Shown here: piece by piece, positions 53,198-61,850 of the stretch
How the letters are laid out: the number at the start of each line of letters is the position of its first letter
Numbering within the stretch: the first letter of the stretch is position 1
Source: Bifidobacterium moukalabense DSM 27321
GTDB lineage: Bacteria; Actinomycetota; Actinomycetes; Actinomycetales; Bifidobacteriaceae
Assembly: GCF_000522505.1 (NCBI RefSeq)
Contig: NZ_AZMV01000007.1
Span: 124,001 to 188,000 of the forward strand
Reading direction: 5' to 3'
Length of the DNA: 64,000 nt
Translations under genes and position numbers: made by a program
The notes under the pieces: generated by a model
What the model was told of the DNA's origin: nothing
Database searches by the model: none
What the model saw: only the letters and a program-made list of their open reading frames with translations

Positions 53198-53807
53198 AGG
53201 CCTTGCGAATCATCAGTATCTGTAGCCAGAATGAGCCGCCGCTCGCCACGATAATCCACAGCAGCGGCACCCATATGATGGCGCCCGGCACGGTGGCCAG
53301 CAGTACGATTGGCAGAATGTCAAGCGCGAACACGGCGATGGCGACGAGCGGCTTGAGCACGGCCAGTTTGAACGATTGTCTGATCTGTTCGGTCACGCTT
53401 AGCTTGCTGCGACCGGAAAGCGGCAGTACGAACGCCAGCATCACGCCGAGAATCGCAAACACCGCGACGGTGACGCCGTAGACGAGCGAGATGGTGTCAC
53501 CGCCGCGTTGCATCGACAGGAACCTCAAGTCGAAGGCGGCCAGCGCCCATACTGCGGCGATGATCAGCGATAGTGCGAAATTCGTGCCGATGCGTCGTCT
53601 GAACGCGGCGATATAGCCGCGAAAGATGCCGTGATCGCGTGCCTCCTGCATGGTGCGCGTCACCTCGCATGCGGCGGAGGTGGAGATGCCGATGGTGACG
53701 ATCGGAATCGATCCGACGAACCAGGCGACCGACAGCATCGCCAGATCGCCGATGGTGCTCATCACCACGTTGTACGGGTTGTCTTCGCGAAAGAAATTCG
53801 ATGCCAT
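53184..53807 (-). CDS. DUF624/YesL-family membrane protein (second copy)
   Basis: 207 residues, five or six membrane helices and the family stretch MLSVAWFVGSIPIVTIGISTSAA at residues 24-46. Probably co-transcribed with the membrane-anchored protein encoded just upstream at 53894-54619. Like the first copy at 20894 it belongs to a sugar ABC neighbourhood. The start at 53807 follows GAAGGA on the minus strand. Confidence 0.86.
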   Translation of the reverse strand: MASNFFREDNPYNVVMSTIGDLAMLSVAWFVGSIPIVTIGISTSAACEVTRTMQEARDHGIFRGYIAAFRRRIGTNFALSLIIAAVWALAAFDLRFLSMQRGGDTISLVYGVTVAVFAILGVMLAFVLPLSGRSKLSVTEQIRQSFKLAVLKPLVAIAVFALDILPIVLLATVPGAIIWVPLLWIIVASGGSFWLQILMIRKAFKLE

Positions 53808-53823
53808 GTCAGTCCTTCGGTTG

Positions 53824-53857
53824 CTGCTATTGCGTTATGCGCTGCTGTTGCGTTATG
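53824..53857. repeat. 18-bp tandem duplication between the DUF624 and anchored-protein genes
   Basis: CTGCTATTGCGTTATG and CTGCTGTTGCGTTATG with a period of 18 bp, in the 86-bp gap just 3' of the anchored-protein stop codon. Confidence 0.8.
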
Positions 53858-53893
53858 TACGGCGTCATGCGATTGTGATGCGGTCACAACTGC

Positions 53894-54619
53894 CTATCGG
53901 TACAGCCAGTCGATGAACCGCTGCGCGGTACTGGTGTTTTTGGTGCCGGTTGCGATGCCGATGAGCGCATCGTGGTCACTGTCCGCGATGCTTGTCCAGC
54001 CCGCCGCATCGGAAAGTTTCAATCCGTAGGATTTCGCGGCGCCTTTGCCGGTGCCGGATGAATCGAGACCGTCGTCATCCGCATCGCTGAAGCCTTTAAG
54101 TTGCACGGTTGCGCTGTCGAGCTTGGTATTGTCGGACTTGCTGACGGTCGATTCGAGATTGGTGAGGTATCCGTAGCCGGCTAGTTGTTTGAAAACCTTA
54201 TGCGGGGCGATGATCACGTCGATCTGCTTGTTGGAGAGCATGGTCTGCAACTTGGTCAGGCCATCTTTGTTCATATCGAAATAGTCGTCGATGATCACGT
54301 TGACGCCGAATTTTTCTTCCAGTTCGTTTTGCAGATTCGTGGCTCCGGTGGTGGTCAATGCGTCGTCGACGACTGCTGCATACAGTGCGGGGCGGGTGTC
54401 GGGGGAGACGAAGCGCACCACAAGGAATGTAGTCAACGCGATGATGATTGCCGCGGCTGTGACGGGTACCAGAAAATGTTCGCGGAAGTATTCCAGTTTC
54501 TTGTTCCAAGGTAACTGGCGGAAGATGGAGAGCTTGGATTCGTTGGCGTATGCCGGGGTCGAGGCCAATGTGTTGATGGCCTCCCGTTGTTCCTCGGTAA
54601 GATGCGTGTCCAATGCCAT
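53894..54619 (-). CDS. Membrane-anchored protein with a possible binding-protein-like extracellular domain
   Basis: I do not recognise a named family. 241 residues: cytosolic N-part (1-47, with DTHLTEEQREAINTLAS), one strong membrane helix (about 50-72) and an extracellular part. The latter contains KLQTMLSNKQIDVIIAPHKVFKQLAGYGYLTNL and ends IGIATGTKNTSTAQRFIDWLY, phrasing that recalls solute-binding proteins, where such segments choose ligand site and C-terminal helix. It may be a short, anchored relative used as sensor or accessory subunit. It is encoded upstream of a DUF624 protein and diverges from GH36 with a mannoside-type operator between. The start at 54619 follows AAAGGGGTGA. Confidence 0.7.
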   Translation of the reverse strand: MALDTHLTEEQREAINTLASTPAYANESKLSIFRQLPWNKKLEYFREHFLVPVTAAAIIIALTTFLVVRFVSPDTRPALYAAVVDDALTTTGATNLQNELEEKFGVNVIIDDYFDMNKDGLTKLQTMLSNKQIDVIIAPHKVFKQLAGYGYLTNLESTVSKSDNTKLDSATVQLKGFSDADDDGLDSSGTGKGAAKSYGLKLSDAAGWTSIADSDHDALIGIATGTKNTSTAQRFIDWLYR

Positions 54620-54704
54620 GTCAATCACCCCTTTTAGCGCCAATGCTATCGTGTGTTGCGTGCAATGCGTCATATGGAGAACGCCATGCCGTCATTTGCT
54701 CTAC

Positions 54705-54716
54705 TTAAGCGCTTAA
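54705..54716. promoter_or_regulatory. Mannoside-type LacI operator in the divergent region before GH36
   Basis: Perfect TTAAGCGCTTAA, 94 bp before the GH36 start and 86 bp from the anchored-protein start, linking both directions to the beta-mannoside regulon. Confidence 0.78.
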
Positions 54717-54809
54717 TATATACTTGTTTTTCATAAAAGTCAATTACGCTCATCGCATGGGTTGACGTCCTTGCCGTATAACCCACGCAAAAAGCCCAAG
54801 GAGACAACG

Positions 54810-57002
54810 ATGTTTGATCAGGGACCTCATGTTGTGCTGCGTCGTGACGGCGTATGCCTCGTGCTGAAGACCCCGGAAGGCGAAATGCCGCAGGTTGAGT
54901 ATTGGGGGGAGGATTTCGGCATCACGGCCGATGAATCCGTGCTGAACCAGCTTGATGCGATGACGTTGAAGGTCACTCCGCCGCAGGAGAAGCCGGATGC
55001 CGCGCTTCGTCCGTCATTGTTGCCGCAGGGTGCCGAAGCCTTCGCCGGCCGCCCGGGCTTGGAGGCCCATCGCGGCGGCAGGCCGGTATTCGTGCGTTGG
55101 ACCTCCGTCAGCGCCTCTCCGGCCGCCGCCGGTGGCGAGACCGAAGCCAATGTGCTGAACATCGTGGCCGAAGACGCCGTCAACGCCGTCAAGCTGGAAC
55201 TGAAGCTCTCCATCAAGAAGGGCGGTCTGGTGCTGGTCGAGCAGACCGTCACCAACATCGACGCAACCAACGATCCGGATGCCGCCGCGCTGACCGTCAA
55301 CTGGTTGGAGTCCACGCTGCCGATGCCGCGCCGCGCCGATACGCTCACCCAGTTCACCGGCCGCTGGCCGCTTGAGAAGCAGCCTCGCACCGCCGCGATG
55401 CCGTCCGGCTCCGTGACCCGTGAATGCCGCCACGGCAAGACCGGTCATGAAAGTCCGTGGATGTTCATCGTTTCAGACGGTGAACCGAAGTGGTCGGAGG
55501 GCGAAATCTGGGCCTGCCATCTCGCATGGAGCGGCAATCAGACCTACCGCATCGACAACATGCCGCCGCATGAGCCGCTCATCGGTGCGGGCGAACTGCT
55601 CGGCCCCGGTGAGATCCAGTTGGCCGCAGGCGAATCCTACACGGCTCCGCAAGTGTGCTTCTCCTACTCCGCAACCGGCCTTGACGGCATGGCCGCCCGT
55701 TTCCATACATGGCTGCGTTCCCTGCCGAAGCACGTGTCGAGCCCGCGGCCGTTCACCCTCAACACCTGGGAGGCCGTGTACTTCAACCATGACGAAGCCA
55801 CGCTGAAGGAACTTGCCAACCGCGCCGCGGCCGTGGGCGTGGAGCGGTTCGTGCTCGACGACGGCTGGTTCCACGAGCGCCGTGACGATACCAAGGGCCT
55901 GGGCGACTGGGTGGTCGACCCGGAGGTCTGGCCGAACGGTCTCGACGGCATCGCCAGGCATGTGCATGATCTCGGCATGCAGTTCGGCCTGTGGTTCGAA
56001 CCGGAAATGGTGAACCTCGACTCCGATTGCGCCCGCGAGCACCCGGATTGGATTCTCGCCGCCCCGGAGGCCGTGCCGTACCGCGAAGACGTCTCCTACC
56101 GCACCCAGTACGTGCTCGATCTGGCCAATCCGGCCGCCTATCGGCATGTGCACGACCAGATGGCCGCGCTTGTCGAGCAGCTTGGCATCGACTACATCAA
56201 GTGGGATCACAATCGTGATGTCACCGAGCCGGTGCATGACGGCCGCTACGGTCTGCATGAGCAGACCCTTGCCTGCTACCGGCTGTTCGACGATCTCAAG
56301 AAGGAATTCCCGAAGCTGGAGATCGAAAGCTGCTCCTCCGGCGGTGCGCGTACCGACGCGGGCATTCTGCAGCATGCCGACCGCATCTGGGGCTCCGATT
56401 CCAACGATCCGCGCGACCGCGTGGACATCCAACGCTACACCGAACTCGTGGTGCCTCCGGAAATGATTGGCGCGCATGTGGGCCCGTCGCCGGCGCATTC
56501 CACCTGGCGCGCCACCGAACTGAGCTACCGTGCGGCCATCTCGCTTGAGGGCTGCTCCGGTTTCGAATGGAACATTCTCGAATGCTCCGATGACGAGATC
56601 GAACAGCTCAAGGCGTTTGTGAATCTGTATAAGGAACTGCGCGGCGTGCTGCATCACGGCACCGTGATGCATGCCGATTTCAAGGATCCGGCGCTGCGCG
56701 GCCGTGGCGTGGTCTCGGATGACGGCACGCATGCCGTGTGGGTGGTCGCCACCGTCACCAATCTGCGTGACGTGCTCACCGAGCGACTGCGCATGAAGGG
56801 CCTCGACCCGAAGCGTACGTACAGCGTACGCCTGCACGACGAGGTCGGCGAAGTGCGCTGGGGCTGGAACACCCCGAAGTGGGTCACTGCGGCGCAGCTG
56901 GACGGTTTCAAGGTTTCGGGCAGGCTGCTTGAACAGGTCGGCCTGCAGCTGCCGCCGCTGTGGCCGCTCGAGGCGATTGTGCTCGAGGTGGAGGCGCTGT
57001 AG
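54810..57002 (+). CDS. GH36 alpha-galactosidase
   Basis: 730-residue intracellular enzyme. Barrel motifs: NTWEAVYFNHDE, FVLDDGWFHERRDD, LWFEPEMVN, nucleophile Asp in IKWDHNRD (about 466), CSSGGARTDAG and acid/base Asp in WGSDSNDPRDR (about 530). It removes alpha-galactose from raffinose-type sugars, melibiose or galactomannan side chains. Sharing an operator type with the beta-mannosidase block favours galactomannan or galactoglucomannan fragments. The start at 54810 follows AAGGAG; a bidirectional terminator follows. Confidence 0.95.
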   Translation: MFDQGPHVVLRRDGVCLVLKTPEGEMPQVEYWGEDFGITADESVLNQLDAMTLKVTPPQEKPDAALRPSLLPQGAEAFAGRPGLEAHRGGRPVFVRWTSVSASPAAAGGETEANVLNIVAEDAVNAVKLELKLSIKKGGLVLVEQTVTNIDATNDPDAAALTVNWLESTLPMPRRADTLTQFTGRWPLEKQPRTAAMPSGSVTRECRHGKTGHESPWMFIVSDGEPKWSEGEIWACHLAWSGNQTYRIDNMPPHEPLIGAGELLGPGEIQLAAGESYTAPQVCFSYSATGLDGMAARFHTWLRSLPKHVSSPRPFTLNTWEAVYFNHDEATLKELANRAAAVGVERFVLDDGWFHERRDDTKGLGDWVVDPEVWPNGLDGIARHVHDLGMQFGLWFEPEMVNLDSDCAREHPDWILAAPEAVPYREDVSYRTQYVLDLANPAAYRHVHDQMAALVEQLGIDYIKWDHNRDVTEPVHDGRYGLHEQTLACYRLFDDLKKEFPKLEIESCSSGGARTDAGILQHADRIWGSDSNDPRDRVDIQRYTELVVPPEMIGAHVGPSPAHSTWRATELSYRAAISLEGCSGFEWNILECSDDEIEQLKAFVNLYKELRGVLHHGTVMHADFKDPALRGRGVVSDDGTHAVWVVATVTNLRDVLTERLRMKGLDPKRTYSVRLHDEVGEVRWGWNTPKWVTAAQLDGFKVSGRLLEQVGLQLPPLWPLEAIVLEVEAL

Positions 57003-57023
57003 CCGATTGGACTGATTCATGGT

Positions 57024-57077
57024 GCGGAACCCATGGGACTGCTTGCGATCCGAGCATGTCCCATGGGTTCCGCTTTA
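57024..57077. terminator. Strong bidirectional terminator
   Basis: A perfect 16-bp stem (57024-57039 with 57058-57073) around CCATGG, followed by TTTA, between convergent genes. A third, partial copy of the arm (CCATGGGTTTCGCA) occurs at 57099-57112 on the permease side. Confidence 0.88.
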
Positions 57078-57145
57078 TGATGCAAAAAGAAAGTCGGATC
57101 CATGGGTTTCGCACCACGGACCCGACCGGAGGGATGGGTTCGGCT

Positions 57146-58648
57146 TCACTCGGCCTTCTGCGTTTCGGCTTGCTTCGCGCCACCCCGCACCTGCGTGAGC
57201 TGGTAGGCGGCGAACAGCACGATCAGCCAGATGATGCCGGCGTATACGGCGATGCGGTAGCTTGCGGAGAAGCACATCAGCACCACGACCAGCGCCATGA
57301 ATGCGATCACCACGTACGGCGTCACGCGGGCGAACGGCAGTTTGAAGGCGATTCTGTCAAGCGCCTCCCTGCCTTTCAGCCCCTTGAGTTCGGCCGGACC
57401 GTCGCCTGCGGCCACTACGCGGCGGAACTTCAGCTCGGTGACCATGATCATCGTCCAGTTGATGGCGGCCGCAATGGTGGCGATGGACATCAGATAGTTG
57501 AATGCGAACTCCGGCCACACGAACACCACCACCACGGCGATGGCGATGATGATGGCGGAGGTGACCACGCCGCCGACCGGCACGCCGCGCTTGCTGAGCT
57601 TGCCGAGATACGCCGGTGCATTGCCCTGCTTCGCCAGCGAGTAGAGCATGCGGGAGTTGGCGTACAGACCCGAGTTGTACACGCTCATCACGGCGGTCAG
57701 GCATACGAAGTTGAGGATTCCGGCGGCCGCGTGCACGCCCACGGAATCGAAAATCTGCACGAACGGGCTGGAATTGCCGTCGATCCTGCTCCACGGCACC
57801 ACGGCCATGATCACGCCAAGCGCCACGATGTAGAACACGAGGATTCGCCAGATGATGCCGTTCGTGGCCTTCGGGATGGTGGTGCGCGGATTCTCGGTCT
57901 CACCCGCGGTGATGCCGATCAGTTCGGTGCCGCCGAAGCTGAACATCACCACGACCAGCGCCATCATAAGGCCCGTCCAGGTGCCGTCCGCATTGCGGCT
58001 CATCAGGCCGTGCGGGAAGAAGCCGCCGTCGATGGTGAACCAGTTGGCGAACGATGCACGGATGCCCGACGCGGTGGGCACGTTCGCGATGATGACGTAC
58101 AGCCCGCCGAGAATCATGGCGATCACGGCCACGATCTTGATGATGGCGAACCAGAACTCGAATTCGCCGAACTTGTTCACGCCCATGAGATTCAGCGCGG
58201 CGATGGCCACGAGGAACACGACCGCCGACACCCACTTCGGAATATTCGGGAACCAGTAGTTCACGAACGAACCGACCACGGAAAGCTCCACCATGGCCAC
58301 GAGCACGTAGTTGAACCAGTAGTTCCAACCGGAGATGAATCCGGCGCGCTTCGACCAGTAGCGGGTGGCGTAGTAGCTGAACGCGCCCGCTTTCGGGTCC
58401 TCCACCGCCATCTCGCTCAGCGCACGCACGATCATGAAGATCGCGAGGCCGCCGATCAGGTAGGCGAGCAGAATGGATGGGCCGGCGAGGCCGATGGATT
58501 CGCTGGAACCGTAGAACAGGCCGGTGCCGATTGCCCCACCCAGTGCGATCAACTGGATATGGCGATTTTTCAATGATTTGCGCAGCGTCGGCGGAACCGG
58601 CACGTCGTCGGTTTCGCGTGGCTTCTTCACGGCATTGACGACGCTCAT
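57146..58648 (-). CDS. APC-superfamily amino acid permease
   Basis: 500 residues and twelve predicted helices. The amino acid transporter family signature RHIQLIALGGAIGTGLFYGSSESIGLAGPS is at residues 29-58, with ELIGITAGETENPRTTIPKATNGIIWRI further on, typical of the AroP/GabP/CycA branch. It imports an amino acid with protons; the substrate cannot be specified (aromatic amino acids, GABA, proline and D-Ser/D-Ala/Gly are all known in this branch). The start at 58648 follows AGAAGAAGGG on the minus strand. Confidence 0.9.
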   Translation of the reverse strand: MSVVNAVKKPRETDDVPVPPTLRKSLKNRHIQLIALGGAIGTGLFYGSSESIGLAGPSILLAYLIGGLAIFMIVRALSEMAVEDPKAGAFSYYATRYWSKRAGFISGWNYWFNYVLVAMVELSVVGSFVNYWFPNIPKWVSAVVFLVAIAALNLMGVNKFGEFEFWFAIIKIVAVIAMILGGLYVIIANVPTASGIRASFANWFTIDGGFFPHGLMSRNADGTWTGLMMALVVVMFSFGGTELIGITAGETENPRTTIPKATNGIIWRILVFYIVALGVIMAVVPWSRIDGNSSPFVQIFDSVGVHAAAGILNFVCLTAVMSVYNSGLYANSRMLYSLAKQGNAPAYLGKLSKRGVPVGGVVTSAIIIAIAVVVVFVWPEFAFNYLMSIATIAAAINWTMIMVTELKFRRVVAAGDGPAELKGLKGREALDRIAFKLPFARVTPYVVIAFMALVVVLMCFSASYRIAVYAGIIWLIVLFAAYQLTQVRGGAKQAETQKAE

Positions 58649-58871
58649 GAATTGCCCTTCTTCTCTTGGCTTTGGAACACCACTGATTGTAGCCAAGTGC
58701 ACTCATATCCGTGAGGTGCCGTTCATGATGGGAGGGGTTCCCGATGGCAGGCCATATAAAGGTATCTCCTGTGCGAGGGGAATGACGTGTGTCACAGGTG
58801 CATGTCCCCCAGCTTCGTAGTGTTCAATAAGAGATGGGTTTTCTTAAGGGGCACACGTCTGGAGGAACACG

Positions 58872-61850
58872 ATGGCGTTCGTCAAAGACATGATTCGTAT
58901 GTGGCTGCGATCGTGGAAACGGTTCGTTTCGATCGCCATGATCACCCTGCTCGGCGTGGCCGTGCTCACCGGTATCTATGCGGGTTGCCGCGATGCGTTC
59001 CTCGCGTCGGACCGATTCTTCGACAATCAGGGCATGCATGATATCCAGGTGTTGTCGACGGCCGGACTGACCGACGCCGACGTCGCCGCATTGCGACGTG
59101 TCGCCGGCGTGCGGAAGGTGCAGGCCGAGCGCTCGCAAAGCGTGACCATCGATGTGGATGGCGACAAATCCGTTACCATGCAGGAAATCGGAACGAACGG
59201 CATCGACCAGCCATACCTGCAGGAAGGTCGCATGCCGACCAAATCCGGTGAGATCGCAGTCACCAAGCAATTCATCAAGGATTCCGGCCATGGCATCGGC
59301 GACCGCATCACCGTCACCCCCGATGCATCCGAAGTGTCCGATTCTGGCGAATCGGACAAACAGGCAGGCAAAACCGATACCCAGATGTCCGATTCGCCAG
59401 AATCGGACACATCGGAGGCGACGGATGAGCAGTCGCCGGAATTCCCGACGGAACTGAAAATCGTAGGCGTGGTGCTCGATCCGCAGAATCTGAGCAATCC
59501 GGACGGGTATTCGGCCATGACCTCATTCCGTTCGACCGCGACGAGCGACTACACGTTCTTCGCACCATCCGACGGCGTGACCGGCACCATCTACACGTCG
59601 GTCACGCTACTGGTCAAAGGCGCGGCCGACGAAAGCACGTTTGACGAATCCTATGAAGACATTGTCAACAAGGTCATGAACCGCATCAAGGGCACCACGA
59701 AAACCGACCGACAGAAAGCGCGTCGGCAGGAGCTCCTCGATGCGGGGCAGAAGAAGATCGACGAGGCGCGAGACGAAGCCAATCGGCAATTCGCGGATGC
59801 GCAGAAGCAGATAGACGAGAATCGCAATCAATTCAATCAACAGATCGATCAGATCGTATCGCAGCAAAACGCAATGCTGGGCGCGGGCGCGGGTTCGGCC
59901 ACGGACGAATCCGCTCGTGAAACCATGCGTGAAACGGTAATTTCCAGCAGCCCGCAGCTTCGGGAGGCCAAGGCGCAACTCGATGCCGCGCAATCGCAGT
60001 TGGACGAGCGGAAGAAGAGCGCCGAGCAAACCTTCCAGGATAAGGAAAACGAGCTCGAAAGCAGTGTGCCGAACGTACGCTGGTATGTGCAGGGCCGCTC
60101 GTCCCTCGGCGGGTACAGCGCGCTTGAATCCGACCTGAGTTCGATCCAATCCATCGGCAACGCGTTTCCGGTCGTGTTCCTGCTGGTCGCGGTGATGATG
60201 AGCCTGACCGCCATGGCACGCATGGTCGAAGAGGACCGTGGCCTTGTCGGCACCTATACCGGCCTCGGCTATGGGCGGCTGAAAGTCGCCGCACGCTACA
60301 TGCTGTTCGCGTTGCTCGCCTGCCTGATTGGCGGCGGTCTCGGACTATTGCTGGGATTCCTTGGCATCCCGGCGTTCCTGCTGGTGGTAGTGCAAGGCAT
60401 GTATGTGCTGCCGGGGGTGCGGCTCGAGTACGACTGGCTGTACGGGTCGCTCGGCATCGCACTGTTCGTGGTCGGTGTGCTCGGCGCAACGATCTACGCA
60501 TGCGCTGAAGAGATGCGGCAGACGCCCGCCGATCTGATGCGTCCGAAGGCCCCACGCGCGGGATCGCGTATTCTGCTGGAACGAGTCACGCCGATTTGGA
60601 ACCGCCTGGGATTCCTGAGCAAGGTCACCGCACGCAACATCTTCCGTTTCAAATCACGTCTGATCATGACGGTCGGTGGCGTGGCCGGATGCACTGCGCT
60701 GATCGTATGCGGTCTCGCGATTAACGACACCGTGGCGGAACTTGGCGTCAAACAGTATCGCGACATTTACCGGTACGATCTGATGGTCGTCGCGAACGAT
60801 GCGGACGCGGATGCGATGCGCGCGAAGCTGCAGGCGGATGGACGTATGAGTGCGACCATGAACGTGCGCATCGAGTCCGGCGATCTGGCGAACGGTGAGG
60901 GCAGCGAGGGCATCCAGCTTGTGGTGGTGCCCGAGGGGCATGTGGATGACTTGAACGAGATGATTACGCTGAAGCCGGTCACGTCCGGGTGGGATGGCGT
61001 GCGCAAGCTCTTCGGAATGTCCGATTCTGGTGAATCGGACAAACAGAACGATTCAGAAACCGTGCTGGGCGATGGTGGGGTGATCGTCTCGCAGTCGGCG
61101 GCCAATGCGCTGGGCGTTAAGGCCGGCGACACGGTGAACCTCACCAACGGCGATGGAATGCAGGTCAAAGCCAAGGTAAGCACGGTGACGCGTAACCTCA
61201 TCGGTTCCGACATCTACGTGAGCGAGTCATATTATGGCAAACTGTTCGGTTCGGGGTCCGGAACGTCCGATTCCGGAGAATCGGACGGCTCGAATTCCGG
61301 CGGCTCCCTGATCTGGAACGCCGTATACGCCAAGCTCACCGGCTCCGATGACGCGCAGATCAAGTACGCCGACGCCCTCGAAAAGGATGATTCGGTGACG
61401 AAGACGATGAGCTGCGCGGATATGGCCGCCAGCTTCAAATTCGATCTCATGGGCGCGGTGGTCGCCCTGATCGTCGCGCTCGCCGGCGGACTGGCGCTTG
61501 TGGTGCTGTTCACGCTCGCCAATACGAACGTGTCGGAGCGCGTGCGCGAGATGGCCACGTTGAAGGTGCTGGGATTCTTCGACCGTGAAGTGCACCGGTA
61601 TGTGAACCGGGAGATGATGATTCTGACGGCCATGGGTGTGGTGATCGGCTTGCCGTTGGGCCGCTGGATCGGTGGTCTGCTCACGGCTGCGCTGAACATG
61701 CCCGCATTGTATTTCGAGGTGGAGGTCAAGCCGATCAGTTACGTGATTGCGGCGGCTGCGACCATGGCGTTCGCGTTGCTGGTGCAACTGTTCGTGAATC
61801 CGGTGCTTGATCGGATCGAGCCGGTCAGTTCGCTGAAATCGGTGGAGTGA
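58872..61850 (+). CDS. Large FtsX-type ABC permease with four in-frame palindrome insertions
   Basis: 992 residues with two FtsX cores: helix at about 13-35, a large external region (40-420) with a coiled coil rich in Gln/Asp/Glu (about 280-390), helices at about 430-545, then a second unit (helix near 585, external 605-860, helices from 865 on). This resembles MacB/lipoprotein-release type permeases that act mechanically across the membrane rather than as channels. No ATPase gene is adjacent in this window, which is unusual. The palindromes encode residues 155-179, 716-723 and 798-805, all in external parts. The start at 58872 follows TGGAGGAA. The stop lies in a tandem repeat. Confidence 0.9.
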   Translation: MAFVKDMIRMWLRSWKRFVSIAMITLLGVAVLTGIYAGCRDAFLASDRFFDNQGMHDIQVLSTAGLTDADVAALRRVAGVRKVQAERSQSVTIDVDGDKSVTMQEIGTNGIDQPYLQEGRMPTKSGEIAVTKQFIKDSGHGIGDRITVTPDASEVSDSGESDKQAGKTDTQMSDSPESDTSEATDEQSPEFPTELKIVGVVLDPQNLSNPDGYSAMTSFRSTATSDYTFFAPSDGVTGTIYTSVTLLVKGAADESTFDESYEDIVNKVMNRIKGTTKTDRQKARRQELLDAGQKKIDEARDEANRQFADAQKQIDENRNQFNQQIDQIVSQQNAMLGAGAGSATDESARETMRETVISSSPQLREAKAQLDAAQSQLDERKKSAEQTFQDKENELESSVPNVRWYVQGRSSLGGYSALESDLSSIQSIGNAFPVVFLLVAVMMSLTAMARMVEEDRGLVGTYTGLGYGRLKVAARYMLFALLACLIGGGLGLLLGFLGIPAFLLVVVQGMYVLPGVRLEYDWLYGSLGIALFVVGVLGATIYACAEEMRQTPADLMRPKAPRAGSRILLERVTPIWNRLGFLSKVTARNIFRFKSRLIMTVGGVAGCTALIVCGLAINDTVAELGVKQYRDIYRYDLMVVANDADADAMRAKLQADGRMSATMNVRIESGDLANGEGSEGIQLVVVPEGHVDDLNEMITLKPVTSGWDGVRKLFGMSDSGESDKQNDSETVLGDGGVIVSQSAANALGVKAGDTVNLTNGDGMQVKAKVSTVTRNLIGSDIYVSESYYGKLFGSGSGTSDSGESDGSNSGGSLIWNAVYAKLTGSDDAQIKYADALEKDDSVTKTMSCADMAASFKFDLMGAVVALIVALAGGLALVVLFTLANTNVSERVREMATLKVLGFFDREVHRYVNREMMILTAMGVVIGLPLGRWIGGLLTAALNMPALYFEVEVKPISYVIAAAATMAFALLVQLFVNPVLDRIEPVSSLKSVE
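59335..59409. repeat. Paired palindrome unit in the FtsX-type permease gene
   Basis: Palindromes 59335-59358 and 59386-59409 with a 27-nt intervener beginning AACAG, encoding a loop of the first external domain. Confidence 0.96.
61018..61041. repeat. Single palindrome in the FtsX-type permease gene
   Basis: A canonical copy followed by AACAG but with no partner 51 nt away on either side, so either a solo insertion or the remnant of a pair. Confidence 0.95.
61264..61287. repeat. Diverged single palindrome with compensated ends
   Basis: Outer bases are C and G instead of T and A, and the centre is CGGA, so the copy is still fully complementary in its ten-base arms. Encodes SDSGESDG in the second external domain. 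Confidence 0.85.

Noticed and set aside
56960..58576. 538-codon plus-strand frame opposite the amino acid permease
   Set aside because: Extremely His/Asp/Gly-rich shadow of a membrane protein read backwards; the permease has proper start site and signature.
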